A stretch of 6,686 bases of DNA, from assembly GCA_046724035.1 (NCBI GenBank), contig JBKOVT010000231.1, forward strand, positions 1 through 6,686. Direction: 5' to 3'. The number at the start of each line of letters is the position of its first letter. Within the stretch, counting starts at the first letter, position 1. Position numbers and translations under genes: made by a program. Below are positions 1 to 5,448 of this stretch, in pieces. The notes under the pieces were generated by a model, which worked only from the letters and a program-made list of their open reading frames with translations, was not told the DNA's origin and did not search any database. Source of the stretch: DATARH01 sp046724035. Lineage in GTDB: Bacteria; Pseudomonadota; Alphaproteobacteria; ATCC43930; CGMCC-115725.

Positions 1-313
1 TGTCGACGAGCGCGCCGCAGGACAACACGATGACCGTGCGGCCGGCCGCGAGCGCGGGTTCGGCGATCTCGCGCAACAAGGCGGCGGGGGCGCATTCAAC
101 GACGATGTCGGCGACCTCGCCGAGCCGCGCGAGCGGCAGCAAGGGCACCGGATGGGCGAAGCCGGTCATCGCTGCTTCGGCGCGTTTGGTATCGCGCGCC
201 GAGACGGCGGCCAGCGCCAGCCCTTCAATGCCGCGATCGAGATGCTGGGCGACGACCTTGCCGATCGCGCCGAACCCGGCGATCGCCACTCGTTGCACGG
301 TTTGTCCTGTCAT
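1..313 (-). CDS. Aspartate dehydrogenase-like NAD(P)-binding protein, N-terminal part (3' end beyond the window)
   Basis: Translating the minus strand from the ATG at 313 gives 104 residues with no stop before the left edge, so the C-terminal half is missing. Residues 8-19 (VAIAGFGAIGKV) form a Rossmann dinucleotide-binding loop. The later stretch ADIVVECAPAALLREIAEPA, followed by a TVIVLSCGALVD strand, matches the layout of the L-aspartate dehydrogenase (NadX/TM1643) family, in which a VVECA strand follows the Rossmann fold. Known members oxidise L-aspartate to iminoaspartate with NAD(P), or run in reverse. The catalytic domain is not visible, so substrate is not proven; a related homoserine- or saccharopine-dehydrogenase-like oxidoreductase is possible. 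A GGAG lies about 11 nt before the ATG, and the start is 17 nt after the stop of the PLP enzyme, so the two genes are probably one operon. No nadA or nadC is visible beside it, so a role in NAD synthesis is not supported here. Confidence 0.8.
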   Translation of the reverse strand, partial: MTGQTVQRVAIAGFGAIGKVVAQHLDRGIEGLALAAVSARDTKRAEAAMTGFAHPVPLLPLARLGEVADIVVECAPAALLREIAEPALAAGRTVIVLSCGALVD

Positions 314-330
314 CTCGGCAAGTCTCCGGG

Positions 331-1467
331 TTAATGCAAGTCGAGCAGTTCGGCGATTTTGTCGGTCGCCTTGAGGCCGTGGCCGGTCAGGACCACAATT
401 GTCGTCTGGTCAGGCCGGATCGTGCGGTCGCGCAACAGGCGGCTCAGCGCCGCGCCCGCCGTGGCCGCCGTCGGTTCGACAAAGAGGCCGAGGCGGCCGA
501 GCGCCTTCAGCGCGGGGCCGATCTCCGCTTCCGGAACGGTGGCGACACCGCCATTCGAGCGGCGCAAGGCCGCCAGCACCTCGGCCGTCCGTACCGGCCT
601 CACCGTCGCGATCCCATCGGCGATCGTCGGGTGCGGGGTGAAGGGCATGTAATCCGCCGCACTGGCCGCCCAGGCCGCGGCCAAGGCGGAACAATTCTCC
701 GCCTGGACGGCAAAGAGCCGCGGCCGGCGCGAGATCTCGCCGACCCGGATCAGCTCGTCGAAACCGCGGTCCAGCCCCAAAATGTTGCTGCCATAACCCG
801 TCGGGACGAGGATGTTGTCGGGCACCGCAAAGCCGAGCTGCTCCCACAGCTCATAGGCCAGGGTCTTAGTCCCCTCGATAAAATAAGGGTGCCAGTTGTG
901 GCTGGCATAAAAGCTCTCGCCGATCGCGGCGAGCGCCGCGTCGGTGACCGCCTGACGGGTCCCAGGGATAACCCGCACCTCGGCGCCCGTGGCGGCGATC
1001 TGGACGACTTTGCCGCGCGGCGCTGAGGCCGGGACGTAGATCCGGCAGCGGAGACCGGCCGCGGCCGCGTAAGTGGCGATCGAGGAGCCGGCATTCCCAG
1101 AGGAATCCTCGTGGATTGGGCCGACCCCGACCTCCAGCAGATGGTTCAGAATGACCGCGGCGCCCCGATCCTTGAACGAGCCGGTAGGCATCTGCGATTC
1201 GAGCTTGAAATGCACCGGGACACCGTCCCAGTCGCGGGCCACGAGCGGTGTCCACCCCTCGCCAAGCGAGACCTGCGGCGGCCTCTTGAGCGCGAGCGCC
1301 GCGCGATAGCGCCACAACGAGGCATCGGCAGCGGCGATATCGGGCCGGCGCAGCCCCGGCCCGGGTTCGAGATCGAGAGGGCCGCCGCAGTCGCAGCGCC
1401 AGCGCGGCCGATCCGACGGATAGACCGTTCCGCAGGTGGGGCAGCGAAACCGGGCCATGCCCGTCAT
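331..1467 (-). CDS. Threonine synthase-like PLP-dependent enzyme (fold type II) with N-terminal zinc ribbon
   Basis: This 378-residue cytoplasmic protein begins with a likely zinc ribbon (C9, C12, C25, C27; CPTCG and CDCGG). The beta-family PLP core follows: GEGWTPL at 69-75, PTGSFKDRG at 94-102 with K99 as the expected Schiff-base lysine, SSGNAGSS at 122-129, the phosphate-binding loop VPTGYGSN at 221-228, and TGHGLK at 361-366. TGHGLK and the zinc ribbon are typical of threonine synthases, which convert O-phosphohomoserine to threonine. The SSGNAG loop is less typical, as threonine synthases usually carry STGNTSA; serine/threonine dehydratases carry SSGN. A threonine synthase paralogue acting on another substrate is therefore a real alternative. 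The start at 1467 has AAGGG only 3 nt upstream; the in-frame ATG at 1458 would give a spacing of about 12 nt, so the first three residues are uncertain. It is first in a unit with the aspartate-dehydrogenase-like gene. Confidence 0.88.
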   Translation of the reverse strand: MTGMARFRCPTCGTVYPSDRPRWRCDCGGPLDLEPGPGLRRPDIAAADASLWRYRAALALKRPPQVSLGEGWTPLVARDWDGVPVHFKLESQMPTGSFKDRGAAVILNHLLEVGVGPIHEDSSGNAGSSIATYAAAAGLRCRIYVPASAPRGKVVQIAATGAEVRVIPGTRQAVTDAALAAIGESFYASHNWHPYFIEGTKTLAYELWEQLGFAVPDNILVPTGYGSNILGLDRGFDELIRVGEISRRPRLFAVQAENCSALAAAWAASAADYMPFTPHPTIADGIATVRPVRTAEVLAALRRSNGGVATVPEAEIGPALKALGRLGLFVEPTAATAGAALSRLLRDRTIRPDQTTIVVLTGHGLKATDKIAELLDLH

Positions 1468-1542
1468 GATCCCTTTTTTCCGCTCACCGCCACACCTGAA
1501 CTCGCCTCGCCGCGGCTCCGTTGACTCTTCAAGAGGGTACTC

Positions 1543-1547
1543 GGAGG
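1543..1547 (+). promoter_or_regulatory. Ribosome binding site for the 112-residue protein
   Basis: GGAGG lies 7 nt before the ATG at 1555, a near-ideal Shine-Dalgarno that fixes this start. No convincing sigma-70 promoter was found in the 87-bp divergent gap (1468-1554). A TTGACT at 1521 has no matching -10 element at the right distance. Confidence 0.7.
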
Positions 1548-1554
1548 TTCAGGA

Positions 1555-1893
1555 ATGGCCGAAGCGAAATTCACGACCGATCATGACGAAATCCGCGAAT
1601 GGGCGGAGGCGCGCGGCGGCCGTCCGGCGGCGGTCCGCAAGACGCATGGCAAGGACGATCCCGGTATTATCCGCATCGAGTTCCCGGATGCGCCGAACGC
1701 CAAGGACTCGGCGCTCGAAGAGATCACCTGGGAGGAATTCTTCGAGAAGTTCGATGAAGCCGATCTCGCGCTTGTCTACCAGGAAAAGACTGCCAGCGGT
1801 CAGAAGAGCAATTTCAATAAGCTGATCGGGCGCGAAACGGCGGAGGCGCGCGAGCACGGCGACAATCGCGCCAGCCGGCATCGCGGCCGCTAA
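1555..1893 (+). CDS. Conserved small cytoplasmic protein of unknown function
   Basis: This is a charged 112-residue protein with no cysteine, no signal peptide and no membrane segment. Three blocks stand out: DHDEIREWAEARGGRPAAV at residues 9-27, an acidic helix-like block LEEITWEEFFEKFDEADLAL at 54-73 followed by VYQEKTASG, and SNFNKLIGRE at 85-94. The tail from about residue 95 is basic and looks disordered. I recognise this from memory as a small family common in Proteobacteria, usually labelled hypothetical and sometimes mislabelled as a glucan branching enzyme; nothing here supports an enzyme activity. The strong ribosome binding site and coherent amino-acid composition show that it is a real gene. 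It stands alone between the divergent PLP enzyme gene and the cytochrome gene 135 bp downstream. I assign no function. Confidence 0.85.
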   Translation: MAEAKFTTDHDEIREWAEARGGRPAAVRKTHGKDDPGIIRIEFPDAPNAKDSALEEITWEEFFEKFDEADLALVYQEKTASGQKSNFNKLIGRETAEAREHGDNRASRHRGR

Positions 1894-1905
1894 CCGGGAG
1901 CGGCC
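1885..1905 (+). other. GC-rich hairpin at the end of the small conserved gene
   Basis: GGCCGCT at 1885-1891 pairs with AGCGGCC at 1899-1905 around a 7-nt loop, and the stem overlaps the stop codon. There is no T tract after it, so it may slow or protect the mRNA end but is not a standard rho-independent terminator. It could also be chance in GC-rich DNA. Confidence 0.3.
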
Positions 1906-2016
1906 ATAGAGCCACGGCCCGACGCCTCTCGCCGTCTGCGATGTCGCGGAACGGCGAAGGCGGTGTTGCTGCTGCGGATCGATGGTGATCGGTGGTATGT
2001 ACCGGCAACTATCGTC

Positions 2017-2020
2017 GGAG
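2017..2020 (+). promoter_or_regulatory. Ribosome binding site deciding the cytochrome c start
   Basis: GGAG ends 8 nt before the ATG at 2029. This start places the signal peptide exactly at the N-terminus, whereas the in-frame ATG at 1963 would add 22 residues ahead of it. Confidence 0.65.
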
Positions 2021-2028
2021 CCCGCCGC

Positions 2029-2400
2029 ATGATCCGGTCCGTCGTTTTTGCTGCCGTGTTGCTTCTGGCGATTCCCGCAATCGCCCCGGCGGCGGATGTG
2101 GCCGCCGGGCAGGCGGCCTTTGCCCGCTGCAAGATCTGCCATAGCGTCCAGGCCGGCGCCCCGAGCCCGGTCGGGCCCAATCTGCACGGCGTGTTCGGCC
2201 GCAAGGCCGGCGCGCTCGAGGGGTACAGTTATTCCGAGGCGATGAAGAATTCCGGGATCGTCTGGGACGACGAGACTCTGGCGAAATATCTGCACGACCC
2301 CCGCGGCAGCCTCCCCGGCAACAAGATGGCGTTTCCGGGCCTCAAGAACGACGAGGAGGTGGCAAATCTCCTCGCCTACCTGCATCAGGCGACGCAGTAG
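2029..2400 (+). CDS. Secreted class I cytochrome c (cytochrome c2-like)
   Basis: This 123-residue precursor has a Sec signal peptide (a short basic start, a hydrophobic core at residues 4-18, likely cleavage after A21 or A22), giving a periplasmic protein of about 101 residues. CKICH at 34-38 is the covalent haem-binding motif, with H38 as one axial ligand. M100 in the NKMAFPG motif is the expected second ligand. The VGPNLHGVFGRKAG stretch at 48-61 and YSEAMK at 68-73 are hallmarks of the mitochondrial/cytochrome c2 class. Such proteins carry single electrons between a bc1 complex and a terminal oxidase, a reaction centre or a periplasmic dehydrogenase; the partner cannot be told from here. 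Maturation would need the Ccm system, which is not in the window. The start was chosen from the ribosome binding site and signal peptide. folD begins 22 nt after the stop, so the two may share a transcript although their functions are unrelated. Confidence 0.95.
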   Translation: MIRSVVFAAVLLLAIPAIAPAADVAAGQAAFARCKICHSVQAGAPSPVGPNLHGVFGRKAGALEGYSYSEAMKNSGIVWDDETLAKYLHDPRGSLPGNKMAFPGLKNDEEVANLLAYLHQATQ

Positions 2401-2422
2401 CCAGGACTGAACCGAGACCGCG

Positions 2423-3310
2423 ATGCCCGATGCGAGGATCATCGACGGCAAGGCGATTGCCGCCCAATTGCGCGAGCGCGTTGCCGCGGCGGCGCTCGCG
2501 TTGCGGGACGCGCACGGGATCATTCCGGGTCTCGCCGCGGTGCTGGTCGGCGACGATCCGGCGAGCCAAATCTATGTGCGCAGCAAGGCACGGGCCTGCA
2601 CCGCCGCCGGCCTCGCGTCCTTCGAGTTCCGCCTGCCCACGGATGCCGGCCTGCCGACCATTCTCGAATTGTTGGCAAAGCTCAACGCGGATGAGCGGGT
2701 CGACGGCATCCTCGTACAGCTGCCGCTACCGGCGGGCGTCGAGCCGCAAGTTGTCATTGCGGCAATCGACCCGGTGAAAGACGTCGACGGTTTTCATCCG
2801 GTCAATGTCGGGCGGTTGTGGAGCGGTGATCCCGGCCTCGTCCCCTGCACGCCGCAGGGCATCCTGCTGCTGCTGCGCGCCAGCGAGGTGCCGCTCACAG
2901 GCGCCGAGGCGGTTGTGCTCGGCCGCTCGGGGATTGTCGGGCGCCCGGTGGCGGCGCTGCTCGTCGCCGCCGATTGTACGGTCACCATCGTCCACTCGAA
3001 AAGCCGCGACCTTCCCGGCATCTGCCGGCGCGCCGACATCCTGGTTGCGGCGATCGGCCGGCCACAGATGGTCAAGGCCGATTGGCTGAAGCCGGGCGCA
3101 GCGGTCATCGACGTTGGTATCAACCGGGTCGCGACCGAGGACGGCACGCGCCTCGTCGGCGATGTCGATTTCGCGGCCACGCGCCGCGTCGCCGGCGCAA
3201 TCAGCCCGGTTCCGGGCGGTGTCGGGCCCATGACGATCGCATGCCTTTTGCGGAACACGCTGTTGGCCGCGTGCCGCAGGCGCGGATTGCCCGACCCGGC
3301 CGGCCTGTAA
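2423..3310 (+). CDS. folD: Bifunctional methylenetetrahydrofolate dehydrogenase / methenyltetrahydrofolate cyclohydrolase
   Basis: FolD catalyses the reversible NADP-linked oxidation of 5,10-methylene-THF to 5,10-methenyl-THF and its hydrolysis to 10-formyl-THF, feeding purine and formyl-methionine synthesis and making NADPH. The 295 residues fit the family length. YVRSK at 51-55 carries the catalytic lysine K55. GILVQLPLP at 95-103 and DVDGFHP at 120-126 line the folate site, with D122 conserved. GRSGIVGRP at 167-175 is the nucleotide-binding loop, and PVPGGVGPMT at 262-271 is the C-terminal signature. The start has only a weak ribosome binding site (GAGA about 6 nt upstream), in keeping with reading from the cytochrome transcript. 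The last residues (from about R284) form a loose tail, and the stop codon sits inside the first unit of a 16-bp tandem repeat, so the extreme C-terminus may have been shaped by that repeat. Confidence 0.97.
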   Translation: MPDARIIDGKAIAAQLRERVAAAALALRDAHGIIPGLAAVLVGDDPASQIYVRSKARACTAAGLASFEFRLPTDAGLPTILELLAKLNADERVDGILVQLPLPAGVEPQVVIAAIDPVKDVDGFHPVNVGRLWSGDPGLVPCTPQGILLLLRASEVPLTGAEAVVLGRSGIVGRPVAALLVAADCTVTIVHSKSRDLPGICRRADILVAAIGRPQMVKADWLKPGAAVIDVGINRVATEDGTRLVGDVDFAATRRVAGAISPVPGGVGPMTIACLLRNTLLAACRRRGLPDPAGL

Positions 3311-3363
3311 AGGCTTTGGCCTGTGAAAACTTTGGCCTGTGAAAACTTTGGGCCTGTAAAAAG
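3302..3363 (+). repeat. 16-bp tandem repeat overlapping the folD stop codon
   Basis: The unit GGCCTGTGAAAACTTT is present exactly at 3318-3333 and 3334-3349. A diverged copy at 3302-3317 (GGCCTGTAAAGGCTTT) contains the folD stop codon. A shortened fourth copy (GGCCTGTAAAAAG) follows at 3351-3363 after one extra G. The copies are directly adjacent with no spacers, so this is a microsatellite-like array and not a CRISPR. No matching inverted arm was seen nearby. Confidence 0.85.
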
Positions 3364-3385
3364 AATTGACAGTGTCCGAATTTTC

Positions 3386-3400
3386 TCGCGGGAACCGCGA
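3386..3400 (+). other. Perfect inverted repeat overlapping the candidate -35 element
   Basis: TCGCGG (3386-3391) and CCGCGA (3395-3400) form a perfect 6-bp inverted repeat around GAA. It covers the GGAAC of the candidate promoter, so it could be an operator or a chance palindrome in GC-rich sequence. Confidence 0.3.
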
Positions 3401-3416
3401 CCGAGCACTGCTTGTT
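3391..3416 (+). promoter_or_regulatory. Candidate EcfG-type (general stress sigma factor) promoter
   Basis: GGAAC at 3391-3395 is followed, after 17 nt, by TGTT at 3413-3416. The alphaproteobacterial EcfG consensus is GGAAC, 16-17 nt, then CGTT, so the -35 is perfect and the -10 matches three of four bases. The implied start point near 3424 gives a short leader of about 30 nt ahead of the ATG at 3455. This is motif matching only. A TTGACA at 3366-3371 has no sigma-70 -10 at a normal distance. Confidence 0.4.
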
Positions 3417-3435
3417 TTACCCGTTGACCATCCTC

Positions 3436-3444
3436 GAGAGGGAG
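3436..3444 (+). promoter_or_regulatory. Ribosome binding site for the small secreted protein
   Basis: The purine-rich GAGAGGGAG ends 10 nt before the ATG at 3455 and 13 nt before a second in-frame ATG at 3458. Either methionine may be used, with no effect on the mature protein. Confidence 0.55.
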
Positions 3445-3454
3445 TCACCGGGTC

Positions 3455-3805
3455 ATGATGAAAACTGTCGTTAGTCTCGCTTTTGCGGCCGCCTGCGTTG
3501 CGCTGGCCCCGACCGCGAACGCGCAAATTGTCAGCAATGAGCTCGTCACAAACGGGCCGCAGGCCAGCCGCGGCGATTTCGGCGACTGGAATGCGCGCCG
3601 GAACGTTATCGAGAGCCGCCACTACGACCGGCTTCTGGAGATCAGCCCCGGCTTCCGCCACGCGCGCATGCGCCGGGAGTGCGGGCCGATCAGCGATCGG
3701 CAGCTGCGTGCCGATTGCTTGGCGAGCTTCAACCAGTATGAGCCGATGGTGGGCTCCTCTACCCTGCCGCGGCGCTATCGGACGGTTCCGGGCGCGGGCT
3801 ACTAA
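3455..3805 (+). CDS. Small secreted (periplasmic) protein of unknown function with two cysteines
   Basis: This 116-residue precursor has a clear Sec signal peptide: MMK start, hydrophobic core at residues 5-18, and an ANA-Q cleavage site after A23. The mature 93-residue protein is rich in arginine. It holds VTNGPQASRGDFGDW at 31-45, an RRNVIESRHYDRLLE block at 48-62, and two cysteines, C76 and C88, in an RECGPISDRQLRADC segment; these could form a disulfide in the periplasm. I recognise the general look from unnamed exported proteins of Hyphomicrobiales but no function. C14 lies inside the hydrophobic core and lacks a proper lipobox, so a lipoprotein is unlikely. The gene has its own candidate stress promoter and a strong terminator, so it is probably a single-gene transcript. 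If the EcfG site is real, it would be an envelope protein of the general stress response. Confidence 0.85.
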   Translation: MMKTVVSLAFAAACVALAPTANAQIVSNELVTNGPQASRGDFGDWNARRNVIESRHYDRLLEISPGFRHARMRRECGPISDRQLRADCLASFNQYEPMVGSSTLPRRYRTVPGAGY

Positions 3806-3832
3806 GCTCGACTCGATCGCCTGATCAAGGAG

Positions 3833-3861
3833 GAGGCCGCCTCGGGCGGCCTCTTTCTTTT
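3833..3861 (+). terminator. Rho-independent terminator of the plus-strand block
   Basis: GAGGCCGCC (3833-3841) pairs perfectly with GGCGGCCTC (3845-3853) around a TCG loop. TTTCTTTT follows at 3854-3861. The stem can extend outward with AAGGAG (3827-3832) against TTTCTT, allowing two G-U pairs. It lies 28 nt after the stop of the small secreted protein gene. In the other direction the T tract is poor, so it should work mainly for the plus strand. Confidence 0.92.
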
Positions 3862-3880
3862 GCGCGGCAACACCGCCCGC

Positions 3881-3930
3881 CCCCTTCACCCATGCTCCGC
3901 ATGGTCCCCTCCCCCGCTTCGCAGGGGAGG
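3881..3930. repeat. Paired palindromes, likely a dispersed intergenic repeat
   Basis: Two short hairpins lie side by side in the gap between convergent genes. One is CATGC-TCC-GCATG at 3891-3903. The other is CCTCCCC (3908-3914) pairing with GGGGAGG (3924-3930), with a mismatch and a small GC-TTC-GC tip. A CCCTTCACCCATGC followed by a CCCTCCCCCGCTTCG palindrome resembles short intergenic repeats I recall from alphaproteobacterial genomes, but a second copy is not in this window. The second hairpin has no T tract, so it is not a clear terminator for the minus-strand operon. Confidence 0.5.
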
Positions 3931-3943
3931 ATCAACTCCATGG

Positions 3944-4750
3944 TCAGTCGCCCAGCACGTGGCGCTCGATCGCGACGGCGAAGCCATCCTCGTCATTGGA
4001 CATCGTCACGGCGTCGGCGGTCCGCTTGACCGCCTCGGCGGCATTCCCCATTGCGACGGAAAATCCCGCGGCGGCAAACATTTCGAGATCGTTCTCCATA
4101 TCGCCGAGGACGAGGATGTCCTGGCGCGGAACACCGAGCCGCTCTGACAGGAGGACGATCAGGCGTCCCTTGTCGATGCCGGGCGGGACCACATCGCAAT
4201 AATAGGCTTGAGAGCGCGCCACATTGGCGCGGCCGGCAAGCGCCTCCCCCAACTCCGCCGCGAGCCGGGCGATCAGATCATGATCATCATTGGGGCCGAC
4301 GATCTTGCCGGCACCTGCGAGATGCACCTCGGTAAAGGCCGGCACGACGGTCGGCGGCGTCTGGACCGTGCGGGTTTCGTGCGCGACATGGGAACCCTCG
4401 GGATTCAGGATCACCCACTCATTGCCGACGAATAGCCAGCAATCGATGCCATTTGCCTTGAACATCTCGACCGCTGTGCGCGCCGCATCGGCGGGTATCA
4501 GCTGTTGTTCGACGATGCCGAAATCGGGCGTGACGATCGTGCCGCCATTATAGCCGCCAAAGGGCAATGCCAGGCGGAGGGGCTCGATCAGCATGCGCAG
4601 CCCGAAAGGCGGGCGGCTGCTGCAGATCGAAAATGCGATGCCGCGCGCCTGCAGCCGCTCGACCGCGGCAATTGCCCGCGGTGTAAGTGCCTTGTCTCGG
4701 GTGACGAGGGTGCCGTCGACATCGGAGACGACCAGCGAGATTTTCGTCAT
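3944..4750 (-). CDS. Cof-type HAD-IIB family phosphatase
   Basis: This 268-residue cytoplasmic hydrolase carries all four HAD motifs. Motif I is SDVDGT with the nucleophile D10 and acid/base D12. Motif II is the serine in SICSSRP at 41-47. Motif III is K194 in GIDKGR. Motif IV is GDMENDLEM beginning at 216, with D217 and D221 binding magnesium. The long insert between motifs II and III is the type IIB cap, which sets substrate choice. Family members dephosphorylate sugar phosphates, flavin mononucleotide, pyridoxal phosphate or phosphoglycolate-like compounds; the exact substrate cannot be read here. Its ATG overlaps the rpiA stop by four bases (ATGA), so it is probably translated with rpiA and acts on a pentose-phosphate-related metabolite or clears an unwanted by-product. 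That role is inferred from context alone. It is the last gene of the operon. Confidence 0.93.
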   Translation of the reverse strand: MTKISLVVSDVDGTLVTRDKALTPRAIAAVERLQARGIAFSICSSRPPFGLRMLIEPLRLALPFGGYNGGTIVTPDFGIVEQQLIPADAARTAVEMFKANGIDCWLFVGNEWVILNPEGSHVAHETRTVQTPPTVVPAFTEVHLAGAGKIVGPNDDHDLIARLAAELGEALAGRANVARSQAYYCDVVPPGIDKGRLIVLLSERLGVPRQDILVLGDMENDLEMFAAAGFSVAMGNAAEAVKRTADAVTMSNDEDGFAVAIERHVLGD

Positions 4751-5448
4751 CGACGTGCGGCCTCGCCGGGCGTCAGAACCTCGATGCCGGATTGCGAGGC
4801 GACAATCACGGCCGAACTGCGGCGGACGAAGAGACCGTTCTCGACGACGCCGACAATCGCGTTGATCCGGCGTTCGGTTTCCACGGGGTCGTCGATCGAC
4901 GCGAACAGGCAGTCCAGGATGAAATTGCCGCCATCGGTGACAAAAGGCTCGCCCGAAGCGGCGCGGCGCAGTTCCGGGCGGGCATCGAGTTCTTCGAGCC
5001 GCGCGCCCGTCGCTTCCCAGCCGAATTGCGCGACCTCGACCGGCAGCGGCCCGGTCGTGCCGAGCCGATCGACGAGCTTGTCGTCATCGACCATGACGAC
5101 GAACTTCCGACTGGCCGCCGCGACGATCTTTTCGCGGAGCAGCGCGCCGCCGCGACCCTTGATCAGATCGAGGGTCGCGCGCTGCACTTCATCGGCGCCG
5201 TCGATCGCGAGATCGATCCGCCGATGCTCCGCAAAGCTTGCGAGCGGGATGCCAAGCCGGCGCGCCTGCGCCGCCGTGCGCTCCGACGTCGGGATCGCGA
5301 CGATCGAGAGACCCTGAGCGACGCGGCCGCCCAATTGCTCGACAAAGAAGGCGGCTGTCGTCCCGGTGCCCAGCCCCAACACCATGCCGTTTTCGACAAA
5401 ATCCAACGCGCGTTCCGCGGCGGCGCGTTTCAGCTCGTCGCGGTCCAT
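4747..5448 (-). CDS. rpiA: Ribose-5-phosphate isomerase A
   Basis: RpiA interconverts ribulose 5-phosphate and ribose 5-phosphate in the non-oxidative pentose phosphate pathway, supplying nucleotide synthesis. The 233 residues fit the family. GLGTGTTA at 25-32 binds the phosphate, PTSERTAAQA lies at 53-62, IDGADEV at 82-88 carries D83 and D86, and KGRGGALLREK at 97-107 carries K97 and E106. These correspond to the E. coli active-site residues D81, D84, K94 and E103. DDDKLV and GNFILDC follow later. The start at 5448 was chosen because its ATG shares a base with the rpe stop (TAATG) and the protein begins with the usual helix; the same frame stays open upstream only as a shadow of rpe. The downstream HAD gene overlaps its end by four bases. 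The purine-rich GGGG about 9 nt upstream is a weak ribosome binding site, so coupling to rpe is likely. Confidence 0.97.
   Translation of the reverse strand: MDRDELKRAAAERALDFVENGMVLGLGTGTTAAFFVEQLGGRVAQGLSIVAIPTSERTAAQARRLGIPLASFAEHRRIDLAIDGADEVQRATLDLIKGRGGALLREKIVAAASRKFVVMVDDDKLVDRLGTTGPLPVEVAQFGWEATGARLEELDARPELRRAASGEPFVTDGGNFILDCLFASIDDPVETERRINAIVGVVENGLFVRRSSAVIVASQSGIEVLTPGEAARR

Noticed and set aside
1963..2028. Upstream in-frame ATG for the cytochrome c
   Set aside because: It would place 22 residues before the signal peptide and has no ribosome binding site, while the ATG at 2029 has GGAG at the right spacing.
1549..2523. 324-codon minus-strand open frame across the small conserved gene and the cytochrome gene
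   Set aside because: It lies antisense to two well-supported genes, has low-complexity arginine/alanine-rich translation without motifs, and lacks a ribosome binding site. It is a GC-rich shadow frame.
3302..3363. Repeat array as a CRISPR
   Set aside because: The units are contiguous 16-mers with no unique spacers and no cas genes nearby.
3366..3371. TTGACA as a sigma-70 -35 element
   Set aside because: The sequence 16-18 nt downstream is CG-rich and has no -10-like hexamer.
3494..3496. C14 of the secreted protein as a lipoprotein cysteine
   Set aside because: The residues before it (AAA) do not fit a lipobox, and a better signal peptidase I site follows at residue 23.
2726..3889. 387-codon minus-strand open frame across folD, the repeat and the secreted-protein gene
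   Set aside because: It crosses folD, the tandem repeat, the next gene and the terminator, and its translation has no recognisable domain.
4505..5317. 270-codon plus-strand frame antisense to the HAD and rpiA genes
   Set aside because: Serine/arginine-rich translation typical of the antisense of GC-rich genes; both genes beneath it are certain.
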